DNA of 64,000 nt, from positions 10,994,622-11,058,621 of the forward strand of contig NC_037255.1 in the NCBI RefSeq assembly GCF_000002425.4. The letters are read 5' to 3'. Below the pieces are notes generated by a model that made no database searches, had not been told where the DNA came from, and saw only the letters and a program-made list of their open reading frames with translations. Source of the stretch: Physcomitrium patens (taxonomy: Eukaryota > Streptophyta > Bryopsida > Funariales > Funariaceae). Below are positions 11,192 to 21,858 of the stretch, in pieces. Each line of letters begins with the position of its first letter. Position 1 is the stretch's first letter. Both the position numbers and the translations under genes were made by a program.

Positions 11192-12959
11192 CAACTCTAG
11201 CCACCTTGAGCTGCTTGGGCTGTGATGGTTGGCAGGCATTGAACTTGTAATTTAGTGTCGATCTTCAAGAACGGGCTCCAATAATTGTATTTATACCCTT
11301 TTAGTTTTAGCTTTGTCAAATATTGATGATAGGATGCATTCATGGACGACCCTTTCGCGCTTTGAGAGGAGTTGCTGGTTCCTGGTTAGATAATGGCTAG
11401 ATTCTAATATAGGTCCCTCTCTTCTCTACATTAACAATTCTTTTAGATAACTTTTGTAGATCGTGAAAAGGCCAGAGATCTGATATTGGATAAACTCTTT
11501 TCATCATGACTTTTGACTCTCTACAATTGGTCATTTCGTTTGTGTGAGAAACTCCTTTGACGCCCTCATAACTAATGTCTAGGTTATATGTGGCACTGTA
11601 TGTCGCTTAATTATGGCCCCTGCCAGATATGTAGTTAGCATTGATTGGTAGAACAGATTGGACGAACTTGCAGGGCATGTGTCCTTACACATCAATCATG
11701 CTCAAGCAAACTGGCCATCTTCAAGTCTTGTGATAACAATAATCTCAACTTCGGATTACAACCGGTACACCCTATAATCATTTCTTTTCTGTGATGATTT
11801 GCAGTTTGTTTTGTTGAACTCTGTTAAATATGCTTCTGGTATTATTGATCTGTTGCACATTTTCAGTTTGCTTGGAGCTTTGACAACTATCCTCTTCATG
11901 TGAAGGTCTATGTGTCCTTGGTTTTCCTGGATCTGTCAATTTTAACCGTCCAAGCGCTACTTGTGCAGAAATCTTGAGCACTGACAAATTCCTGTACATA
12001 TGTCGACCTCAAGCAAAGTGTTTGATTGGGTTAGCTTTTACGGCGATGGATTCATGTTTTCGGCTTCATTACCTCAAGGTACATTCCAATTTGTGATTTC
12101 CTCTGCTCTTTAACAGATTAATACATGTGTATCCTTCTTTGGTGTTTCGGGGTAAACTTTCAACGAAATCGAAAGTATTGTGAGAGATCCAGTCTATTCA
12201 TCAATAGCCAATCTATTTTTCGATGCAGGAACTGTTTATATTTTCGATATATCGTCTTGAGCCAGTGTGTGATCCTGGATAGTCTGGTAGATTTGAAGTC
12301 GCATTGTTCGGGTAGAATAGTGATAACTTCACTATTCTGGACCTTTCCAGTTTGAATCCATACTGGTTGTGAAATTTAAGCTAGATTTGGCAGCTGAGTC
12401 CTGCTATCACCACTGAGTGGTTGAGATTTAACACCTTAATTAGTACTTTCTAGACGTCAAGTCTCAGGAATGAGCTGATATGAGGTAGCAACCATCAGAG
12501 GAATGTTGAGGTGTAATTTAAGATAATATTATGAAAGATAACTTGTAGGTTGCATCGTCACTCTTGACCCATTTTTTTTTTTTTTTTTTTTTTTTTTGCT
12601 CAAAGCGATGTTCCACGAAACACAGAAAGATAACCATAAAGATTATTGAACTGTCAAATTGTGCCTCACTACTTGCATCTCAGTTCCACGGAACTATTCT
12701 GTTTCCAGTGGCCCTCCATGCAAGCCCAAACCATATCCTCAACATTCTCAGTATTGCTCTTGAAAAAAGAAATCGAAGCAAGCCAAGGAGTGTAGAAGAA
12801 CATCACTGATTGTCCTTGTTATTCACAATTTCTGAAATGTACTAAATGAGGCCCATCAATTGGAAGAGGCTGTGTAGCTATGCCACGGCAATCACTCATT
12901 GATCGTCTCCAATTTTGGTTCAGAAGGAAATACGTCGAGAGCTGGACATTTAGCGCAGC
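11192..12959. other. Intergenic region between convergent genes
   Basis: Holds the 3' untranslated regions of the DUF668 gene (plus) and the PEX11 gene (minus), which converge here. A poly-T run lies at 12572-12597. Open frames are short and not family-like. Confidence 0.5.
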
Positions 12960-13699
12960 TTAGTTGGACTCCGGCCACTGTTGGTGCCATCCAGCCCAAG
13001 CAGACGCAAGTCCACTGAGCCCCAGGGTGATTGTGTGTGATACGAACGGGTTTGGATCTATGACTGACAGCGCGATGATGAGGTCCGAGGTCCGAGCGAT
13101 GATCGACATTGTTGACATGACCCTCTGCATCTTGATACCAGAGATCTTCGCCTTTAAGCTCTGAACCTGCACCAATGTGGCGGACTCCTCCGTCATGAGT
13201 GTGGGATCCTCCGAAGCCTCCAACTTCGTCAGCTGCTTCTTATACACCGCCTCGGCTTGCATGCCTCGCTTGATAAGGATCACGTCTATGGTGATGAAGA
13301 AGATATAGCCCACGCTTTCCCCGAACGACGAGATGTATATGGTCTTGGCTGCGAGACCGGCGTTGAGCACGCCGACTTTGGAAAGCCACGTGAAGTGGTC
13401 GAACAACCAGTAGACCATCTCCCCGCTGAAGCCGAAGATGGTGAGCAGCTGGATGGTGAGGTCGGGGTACGTCGTGCTGCGGAGAGTGCTAAATCCCGTA
13501 AGAGACCTGCCGGCTCGGTGCGCTTTGCGACTCAACCCTGCTGCAACCTCAAGATTTTTGTACCGCGCGGCGAGGATGGGGTTACGCTCCTCCAGGCTCC
13601 AGTGCGCCAGTTTGCCGGCATATTGGAGAGTCTTGACCACCTTGTCGATGCCATCTCGCTTGGCGAGGAATAGCACTCGTGTCTTTCTGTTTTGCCATC
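12960..13699 (-). CDS. PEX11: Peroxisomal membrane protein PEX11 (A/B type), main exon
   Basis: PEX11 proteins elongate peroxisome membranes before fission. The minus-strand exon encodes about 246 aa closely resembling Arabidopsis PEX11B: VLFLAKRDGIDKVVKTLQYA at the N-terminal amphipathic region, GLSRKAHRAGRSLTGFSTLR, GEMVYWLFDHFTWLSKVG, SSFGESVGYIFFI (membrane segment) and a C-terminus HTITLGLSGLASAWAGWHQQ ending shortly after in WPESN. No ATG lies in frame at the start of this exon; the frame runs back through a TTTTCAG acceptor ending at 13700. A short first exon must supply the start. One candidate reads M-K-A-D-G from an ATG near 13765, but its donor (GTCGAT) is poor and the intron only about 65 bp. 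The coordinates given cover the well-supported exon only. Confidence 0.88.
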
Positions 13700-14553
13700 C
13701 TGAAAATTCAAGCACAAACCTCTCCTACAGTTCGACTCTGAACTCAGCAACTCAATTATCGACCGTCAGCCTTCATAGCAACCACAGCAACCGGTAACCC
13801 AGACGCAGACCTGCACTGATGTCGATCTTTTGAGCAATCGCCTTCGACGTCACAGAAACTTGCCGAACAGCTGCTATCGATCATGCAAGAGCTGGTCGGG
13901 AACACGTTGGAACGTTTGAGGATACGACTCATCCAGGCGAAATATATGATCAAAAAATGCTCACACTAGGACCTGACACCTCATCCCGATTATGATCCAA
14001 CACTCCCATGGGCCGCAATTAGTCCCGACTCCCAACTTGGGTGTTGAAACGACAAATCCCGGGGGTTGGTGGCGACCAGTATCAGTTTGGATGCAGAGAG
14101 ATCCAGAGGAAAAACTGGGCGGGGACTGTAGCTAGAGGAATGGCAGTGGAGCTCCGGGATGGGCCTAAACGCCGTCGTCCTCTACCACGAGCTGCCAGTT
14201 CCAGACGGTGAAGGCCAGCTACCCTCACGCGACTTTCGCAGTTCCGCCATCGCTCCACTTGGACCCTCCTCGAATCCGGCAACGCTACGGATGAAAGCGG
14301 ATCGAGGCTGTTTTAATGTTGAAACTGGTTTTTAGCAATGCCAAAAACATAAAAAAAAAAACAAAAAACAAAAAACAAAAAAAACAAAACAAAACAAAAA
14401 ACAACACTCTCTTCAGCCTTACGGTGAGGTTATCAAAGTGATGAGATTGCATGTGAATGAATGAAGGTGAATGAATACACTTCTCACATAAAAGTAGGGT
14501 GGAATGTGTATACACTTTTGTGCAAAATTCATGGTCTTCATGGGATAATGATC

Positions 14554-15428
14554 ATGTTTGTAATCAAAACCAGAAATAAAAGTAAGAGGTGTATGTAAGC
14601 GAAAACTAATCTTTGCGTTTTTTGTGAAAGTAGTAGATTGGTGGGTTGTATGGAAGTACATGATTCAGTTTCCTTGATAATTATTATTTCTTGTTAATAT
14701 CAATTGTAGCATAATCACTGATATACAATATGTGCAATAGTGATAATAATCAGGGCAGCATCATCAAAGAGCTGAAGAGAGATTGGGAGGGTGAAAAAGA
14801 GGTCCTTATTCATCCATTCATCCAGGCCTCGTTGGGAAGTTTCCGCCCCAGTCCTCATCCAGACCATGACGGTGTGAACGCAGTTAAGGAGTGAAGTGGG
14901 ACATACGAGAGTGCCAGCGTGGACGACCGACTGTGTGACTCATGCCACCGTGGCAGTGAAACCAATTCACATGCTTGCTTGAAATCATGGATTTAGTTGA
15001 TATTTGAGCATACATACACACAGACCCACATGCACCAAAAAAAATAATAAAAAAAATAAAATAAGTACAGAAATCTAATAATAAGAACAGAATAAGAACA
15101 GAGGAGAAGTTTTTTTTTTTTTTTTTTTTTTTAATAATTAAAATGAAGGTTGGAAAATATATATTTTTTAACAACGGTTTACATGCTGTGATTGACAGTT
15201 TTTTCTTACTTGTTGAAACATCTTTAACGATAAAATACAAAATTCTTTGATGCACAGGAAATTTTGAAAACCTTTACATGGAGACAAACTGAAGAGACAT
15301 TTCATTGAGATTCCATGTATTTTTTTTAAAGATATTAAATACTTAAGTCAAAGGAAATTTAAATAGAAGAATACCATGGTTGCAATTTTTATTTTTTATT
15401 TTTTATTTCTGGTTTTGATTACAAACAT
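14554..15428. repeat. Inverted-repeat-bounded segment, possible DNA element
   Basis: The 28 bases at 14554-14581 (starting ATGTTTGTAATCAAAACC) are repeated as an exact reverse complement at 15401-15428. The arms enclose an 875-bp segment with no recognisable gene, including poly-T and AT-rich sequence. Beyond the arms the flanks do not match. Perfect arms of this length at this spacing suggest a non-autonomous terminal-inverted-repeat element or a recent inverted duplication. I could not identify clear target-site duplications. Confidence 0.45.
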
Positions 15429-15670
15429 TTTTAATAAAAATAGTACCAAATTTTGATATACACAAAAGTAATTTTGATTTTTTTTATTTTCTTAAAATAA
15501 TATTTGATTTAAAATCAATTCTATTATTTGAGATTTTATTTTCTCTTTTTTAATTGAATACTTAATGGAAATGATGATTTGAGTGTAATAATATATTTCA
15601 GACATCAATTTATAATATTTCAAGAGTTGTATTGCACTATTTAATAGCATTTACTTTATTAATTTTCATC

Positions 15671-15672
<2 letters not shown>

Positions 15673-15707
<35 letters not shown>
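15673..15707. repeat. (TA)n microsatellite
   Basis: A run of about 17 TA units in AT-rich intergenic DNA, followed by a few CATA units. Confidence 0.95.
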
Positions 15708-15711
<4 letters not shown>

Positions 15712-17307
15712 CATCATTCATATTTAGTATTGATGGATAGACGATTCTCTGAAGAAATACAAAATTATGTGTTTGAATAATATTCTTACTGATTTTTATT
15801 AATACAAGGAATGTTTGTGGTAATGGATATACTCCACATTTGAAAGTATTATCATTATTTTAATTAAAATTTAAATGTCTAATAATATAATATATTCAGA
15901 AATTTGACTTAATCTAAGTTTTTAAGTTTTTAAAAATAATTTTAACACCCTAATATGCATAGAAGTCATTGGTTTTTTTAAAGTTTATTTATTTTTCAAA
16001 AAATAAAATAAAACCTTACTTGCTTCAACCACTTCAAGTATCCTTATAACAATTTCCAATTCTAAGTGATATTTGACCCAACAATAAAATCACAACGAAA
16101 ATGTAAATCAAAACATCGTCCACAACACTAGCAACACTTGCAGTCAGAACATTAAACTTTCAAGCCCAATGTAAAATCAAATTCACAACTGACATCGGCG
16201 TCTGCGAGTCTGCAAGAATATGATTGTGTGAAGGTTATGCGAGTGTTGCTGGGATCGTAACTTGAAAACATTTGTCAAGTTTGTCAGGTTTGCGAAAGTG
16301 ATTGTGTGCTTCCTCCATCAAGTTCTCATGTTTCGTGTTTTTTTCGAAGTTTCTGTGCATCGACGGGCAGAGGTAATGAGCTTTCGGTTTCCGAGGATTC
16401 CATCTCAGGTGAAAGTGCATGCAATTTGTGGATCACTTGCTGTCTTCGAGGGTGGCTGCACGGTGATGCAGGTGAAACACAGAGCAGAAGGAGCATTCAA
16501 ACGGCATCGTCGCCAGGAATTGGAAACTTTCGTCCAATTCAGGAGCAAGCATGTATCGAGAGGAAGCTGTATCGTTTAGAAGGGTGAAGGATCAGCTTGG
16601 TAGCCCTTGAGGCGGTGCGGCCAATCTTGGTCGTCGACGGGCTACATGAATACATGAAGAAGAAGAAGAAGAAAGTTGCTAGTGTCCAACTTGCAGAATC
16701 CCGAGTGCAAACCATGGCATGACCTCCGGCAAATTTTTGCGTAGCGTGCGCTCGTGGTCGTACGAGAGCTTCGGAGTTGAGAGGTCTGTGCTACTGGTGG
16801 TTATGGCGACTCCCGAAGATATGCACATCAGTGCGGAGCAGATCCGCATGGCTGATAGGTTCGTATAAGTGCACAGCGGCACCAATTGGATCAACCACGT
16901 CATGGTCTAGTTGATTGTGGAGGTTCACACTCCTAACTGCCAGGATCATTCACCTCAAAATTGTTGGCTGAATGGTTATGGCACGGGAGGTGGTGGTGAG
17001 TCGGGATTGTCTAATTTTGGTTTCCACCACCGAGGATGGCTTGACTTCGTGCCAAATGGTCGCCTACCCCACCATGATCAAGGTCTCTTGTGTAGGCGAT
17101 GGGGAAGGTATTCGGAGGGTTCACAACGGCGAGGAAGCGAAGGTGTTGTTCAAGAAAGCACAGGGTGAAGAGCCAGGCTCGCCGATCTTTATCCTGAAGG
17201 TCGCCACACAATATCGACATCTCAAGGTTCAGCAGCTTTGTGACAAGTACGAAAATGTAGCAGCCTTGCACAGCCGTGATTTTAATGTGCAAAGACGGCA
17301 CCAAAAG

Positions 17308-17464
17308 GTGAGTCTCAAGCAGGAGCCCTCATGCTTTTTCTTCCTTTTCGTGTCAGTCAGAATGTCCTGGTTCTCCAGGTCATATGAGTCATATGAGTCA
17401 TACACAGCACTCTCATTTTTGAGTTTTTGTGACTAGTATGTAGGGTTGATGTCCCTTGTAATAG
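17308..17464 (+). other. Retained intron in the ACC1 relic
   Basis: The segment splits ...VQRRHQK from ILEEGPIG..., a continuous stretch in the enzyme family. It starts GTGAGT and ends TAATAG, i.e. an intact GT-AG intron of 157 bp. Two further introns at 17638-17757 and 18796-18916 also separate adjoining family residues (NPRLQ/VQHPVT and TCLLQ/NDHDP). Confidence 0.8.
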
Positions 17465-19127
17465 ATTCTTGAGGAAGGACCTATTGGTATTACACGTTCC
17501 TAAACAGTGAAGCGATTAGAGCAACGAGCCTCTCGGTCGCCAAGTGTGTCAACTGCACTGAAGCAGCAACTGTAGAATAATTGTACAGCATGGAGACTGG
17601 GGAATTTCACGTTCTGGAACTCAATCCTCGTCTTCAAGTATTCATTCCAGCTCTTACAGAAAGTTGATGGTCTTCACAATTGTAAGAAGCGCTTGATTGC
17701 TGAAGCACTGGTGTTTGTACCCTGCTCTGCCGTCATACACTGCTTCTGGTTGTGCAGGTACAGCACCCTGTTACTAAATGGATTGCTCAATTTGATGTTT
17801 CCATAGGTGTTCCACTGTGACGCATGCCTGGTGAAATGGTCTTCTTGACGCAGAATTGAACACGTATCGAATGTGCTACAGGAGATAAGTACACCATATG
17901 GAGACATTCGACAGCTATTTTTTTAAAGAAAATCCATGGAAGATTGATTATTGGAGTAAGTGATCTGATTCTGGTGGCTGTCGATACGCTATCACTTGAA
18001 AGTCTTTATGAAATTGCTCTCATCCTTGGTGACCTTAGTTTTCAATGGTCAGAAATTCGTCGTCATTTTGATCATGGAGGTGGTGGTCACTATTGTTGGA
18101 GGTAGGCATTAGAAGCACTCTACTTTGATTTGTCCGAAGTTCATCGCAGGAACACAAGGACCATGTTGTAGTAGTGCGGGCTATAAGATGAGACCCCGAT
18201 GATAGCTTCAAGCCCACCGATGGCCAAGTTCAGGGATCAGTTTCAGAAGAAAACCTAGTATGTGGGCCTACTTTTCGATCAAGGTATCAACACCTACTTT
18301 TTGTATCTTGTTACATGGGAAATTAAGCTATGGCACCATTTCTGTCGTGAGATACATCTTTTGTAGATGGTGCTCTTTATGTAAGATGATTTCAAGACAC
18401 TTTACTTTGACCCTGTTGCTGCTGGATTTTAAAATGTACTTTACTTAGAGATGGTCTTCTTGTTCAGGTGTGGACTTGTATTCCAGCAACTCATCTGATC
18501 TGCCAGCTCTTCATTTGGCTATGGCACCATTTCTAGCCTGATTCTTTTCTGTTTTCGTTATGGATTGAACATTACAAACCTTCTGTAAGTCAATTTCAGG
18601 TCCAGAAACTTCATGTGATCCTCTACTTCAGCACCCTTGTTTCAACTTTGTTGCAATTTGATTTCTAGGTTACAGAGACTGACTATTTCCAACTGCTTCG
18701 ATTTGCAGCTCGATGGAAACAGGCATGTGGACTATGCAGAAGAAGAGGTGGCCGGCAGTCGCTTACTTACTGACGGACGCACATGCCTTTTGCAGGTTCG
18801 CGATGCGACCTGTGATAAAAGATTGTGCTTCTTGAATGTTTGCATGTGCCCCATATTTTTGTTATAAATCATTTCCAAGCTTATTCTACTATTTTGAGGT
18901 AAGGCTTGTTGTACAGAATGATCATGATCCACCATGATTAGTTTCTGAAATGCTCCGCAAGTTGATGCGTTTTCTAGTTGCAGATGGGACCCATTTAGAC
19001 GCCAATTCTCCATATGCTGAGGTGGAGGTCATGACGATGTGCATGCCTCTCACGAGTCCCGCGGCAGGAACGAGGAGTTTCAAATTAGCGGAGGGTTCAG
19101 CTAGGATGATGATTGATCTTCTGAGAC

Positions 19128-19175
19128 TTTTTTTGTTTTGTTTTGTTTTGTTTTTTTTTTGTTTTTTTGTTTTTA
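19128..19175. repeat. (TTTTG)n-like T-rich tract
   Basis: A T-rich run with repeated TTTTG units just after the biotin-carrier block of the ACC1 relic. It interrupts the former coding region and is probably simple-sequence expansion after the gene died. Confidence 0.85.
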
Positions 19176-21858
19176 TAAAATCTTTGGTCTCATTCTCAAA
19201 TCTTATGGAAAACGTGTATTGTTTTACATCGTTTAAGGTCTAATATGTGGTGAAGCGCTTACTTGTATCCTAGGATAGGGATATTGTAGCCTCTATGGCA
19301 CTTGACAAACTCTTCAGTTGTGAGGCAAGCCCAGCCTATTGAGGGTAGCTTTCCACCTTTGGGACTTCGCTGACAGTCATGATGCTGCACAGAGCATCCT
19401 AGCCGGTTACGAGCATTATCTTGATGAGGTAATTACTTTCTGCCGACCTCACCCCCATGTTACTATAGTCGGTAGCTACTTTCGGTGCTCCTGAAGTTCA
19501 TCTGCTATTTCAGGTGATCTTGGATGTGTGGTTATGGTGTCATCATTTTTATTTATAACTTCGTATGAATGTATTGTGGGTGATGTAGTGGGGAAGAGGA
19601 CCAAGTCGATGAAAGAGTTGAGAAACCGGCTGAGGCTCTGAAGGATGAGAGCTTGGGCGCCATGCTCCAAGTGTCTGGTGTGGGGGTGGTCAGATGCATC
19701 ATCCAACGTGATGAAGGTTGCGTACTGACTCGGCATTGCTTCCAGTGGTCCCAAGAGCACTACCCCTTCTCAGTCATGTTGAACCCTTCTATAGTATCTT
19801 CTCAGTCATTTTGTTAGGCTCTTGGGACGAAGAATAAAAGAATAATAATTGGTATATAGAAGCAGAGTTTTGAAGAGCATACTTTGCTTGATTTTCGCAA
19901 TGTTCTTTTCGAGTCAAGCTGAAAGGGTTTACAGGCATGCATTACGCACCGTCACGCAACGGGCAGTGGTGCATCTATGATGCCACTGATGGAAAGATCA
20001 GGACTCCTATGATGTCTTTGAGAGCTTTAATTCTGCAACGCAAAGCTGAGGATGAGAGTGGAGAAGAGATACACGCGGCATCGCACTAGTTAAGTAGAGC
20101 ATCCCTACCAGGAGCTTTGGAGAAGTTAGAAGTTGGCTGTTAATGATGCCAACGGCAGGGCTGTCCATATTCATCAATTAATGATGATGCGCACACCTGA
20201 ATTGACAGTCGGACGGAAAGTGTTGATTGTCTCCAACGACGTGACCTTCAGTGCAGGGTCGTTCTTTACCATGGAGGATATCTACTTCATGGCCATTACT
20301 GACTTGGCTTGTCGTGAGAAACTCCCTCACATCTAGCTGCAACCAATTCAAGCGCCCGCATTGGTGTGGCTGAGGGGGTTTGTGCCTTCTTCCGCATAGG
20401 AAGAAGAAGCGTCTACTGGTTGTAGTTTCAAGAACCTATACCTGTGGCCTGAAGATTAAGAGCGCAAGTCGTCCTCTGTCAGGCAGCGACGCAATTGCAG
20501 GTGGATTCTCAAAAGCGTATCTTGAAACTTTTAAACTGACTTACGTGTCAGGTCGAACTGTAGAAAGTGGTGCTCTCTTATCTCGTCTTTGTACGCATTA
20601 CATCCAGCGGCTTGGCCAACCAAACATTTTTATCGGCTTCTCAGCACTAAACAAGTTGCTCGGCAGAGACGTTTACAACTCCCATATGCAGCTGGGAGGT
20701 ACGAAAGTGATGGCTGTCAATTGTATTATTCATCTCACGGTTGCAGACGAACTTGAAGGGGTTTCCACAATTTTGAAGTGGCTGAGCTTCGTGGCCTTTC
20801 ATGTGTGAGGCCCTCTCCCCTGCCTGCAATCAGTAGATCCACCTGAAAGGCCAAATGGGAAATTGACCTGAGACCACGTGCGACCCCCGCGCTGTAATCC
20901 GTGGACGACAGTAATGGAAAGTAATTGGTTGGTATCTTCGACGAAAGATGCTTTACCGAGACCATGAAAACCTGGGTACAGACTGCGGTGACCGGACGCG
21001 CCGAGACAGGAAGCATCTAATTGGGGGCATTCTAGAGGCTGGCTCCGTGATCGTGCAGCACTTGCGCGTGTATAAGCAGCCCGTGCTCGCGGCAATTCTC
21101 AAGTCTGGGGAGATTCGTGGGGTAGTGTGGGTGGTGGTGAACAGGAAAATCAACTCTGACAAGGTGGAAATGTACGCTGAAAATACAGCAACGGGAGGAG
21201 TTCTGGAATCCGAAAGAATATTTGAGATAAAATTGCGGATGTTCGAACTCTTCGAATGCATGCACCGCCTTCACCCTCAGCTTAAAGGTGTGAGGGAAGA
21301 ATTGCAGCATCATAAGGGTTCAGTACCCATTGCTGCATCTGAAAGGATCCAGCAACAAATCAAGCTGAAGAAAAACCCTACACCTGTCCATAGGCAATTT
21401 GAAATCAAATTTTCAGAACTTCACGTCACTCCTAACCGAACGGCTGCCAAGAGGATCATCAAGAAGGTACGTTGATCACGTAGCTTACCATGGTCTAGAT
21501 CTAATTTGTTGAGACTAGGATTGATGGCTAATAAAAATGAATGCAACGCGTTCAGGTCGTGGAATGGACCCAATCTCGAACCTTCTTCCAGCGCTAGAAG
21601 AGGAGATTTTCAGGGGAAAACCTTGTTCAGCAGCGTTAAGAGGCTTGAGGTCAGATCAGTCATTCTGCGGCCTTTACGTTGATCAAAGAGATCTTCTCAA
21701 CAGCATCTACAAGTGGATACTGGGAATGGGAAGATGACATGCAATTTTATGGTATGGACCCACCAGTCAACAGACCCGGAAGAGCACTTGGAGGAGATCC
21801 ATGCACAGGACTTAGAGAAGGAGATGTTGGCTTCGGAAGCCTCAGCTGCCTTGTACTG

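Larger units (their letters stand above)
13700..16689. other. Intergenic, AT-rich with A/T tracts
   Basis: The first part (13700-14300) should contain the PEX11 first exon and promoter. After that the DNA turns AT-rich with A/C-A tracts (14350-14403), a poly-T run (15110-15132), a (TA)n microsatellite and a perfect 28-bp inverted-repeat pair. Around 16200-16690 composition rises again; this may be the old leader of the ACC1 relic. No intact coding sequence is supported. Confidence 0.5.
16690..21858 (+). pseudogene. ACC1: Homomeric acetyl-CoA carboxylase relic (unprocessed pseudogene)
   Basis: Pieces of cytosolic, multidomain acetyl-CoA carboxylase occur in the correct order. Biotin carboxylase: MATPEDMHISAEQIRMADRF near 16803; YPTMIKVSCVGDGEGIRRVH near 17064; GSPIFILKVATQYRHLKVQ; LELNPRLQ near 17614; VQHPVTKW at 17758. 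Pre-BCCP and biotin carrier: YAEEEVAGSRLLTDGRTCLL near 18735; YAEVEVMTMCMPL near 19015. Central region: QSILAGYEHYLDE near 19393; GVGVVRCIIQRDEG near 19677. Carboxyltransferase: GRKVLIVSNDVTFSAGSF near 20210; SGRTVESG; GFSALNKLLGRDVYNSHMQL near 20635; LEGVSTILKWLS; INSDKVEMYAE near 21152. Introns remain at 17308-17464, 17638-17757 and 18796-18916, so this is a duplicated, not retroposed, copy. Frame is broken by many stops (for example after MADRF and before LIVEV) and shifts. Much of the central region is missing and the biotin lysine is Thr. An active gene must exist elsewhere. Confidence 0.9.

Noticed and set aside
13257-13797. Long plus-strand frames opposite PEX11
   Set aside because: Antisense shadows of a strongly supported coding exon.
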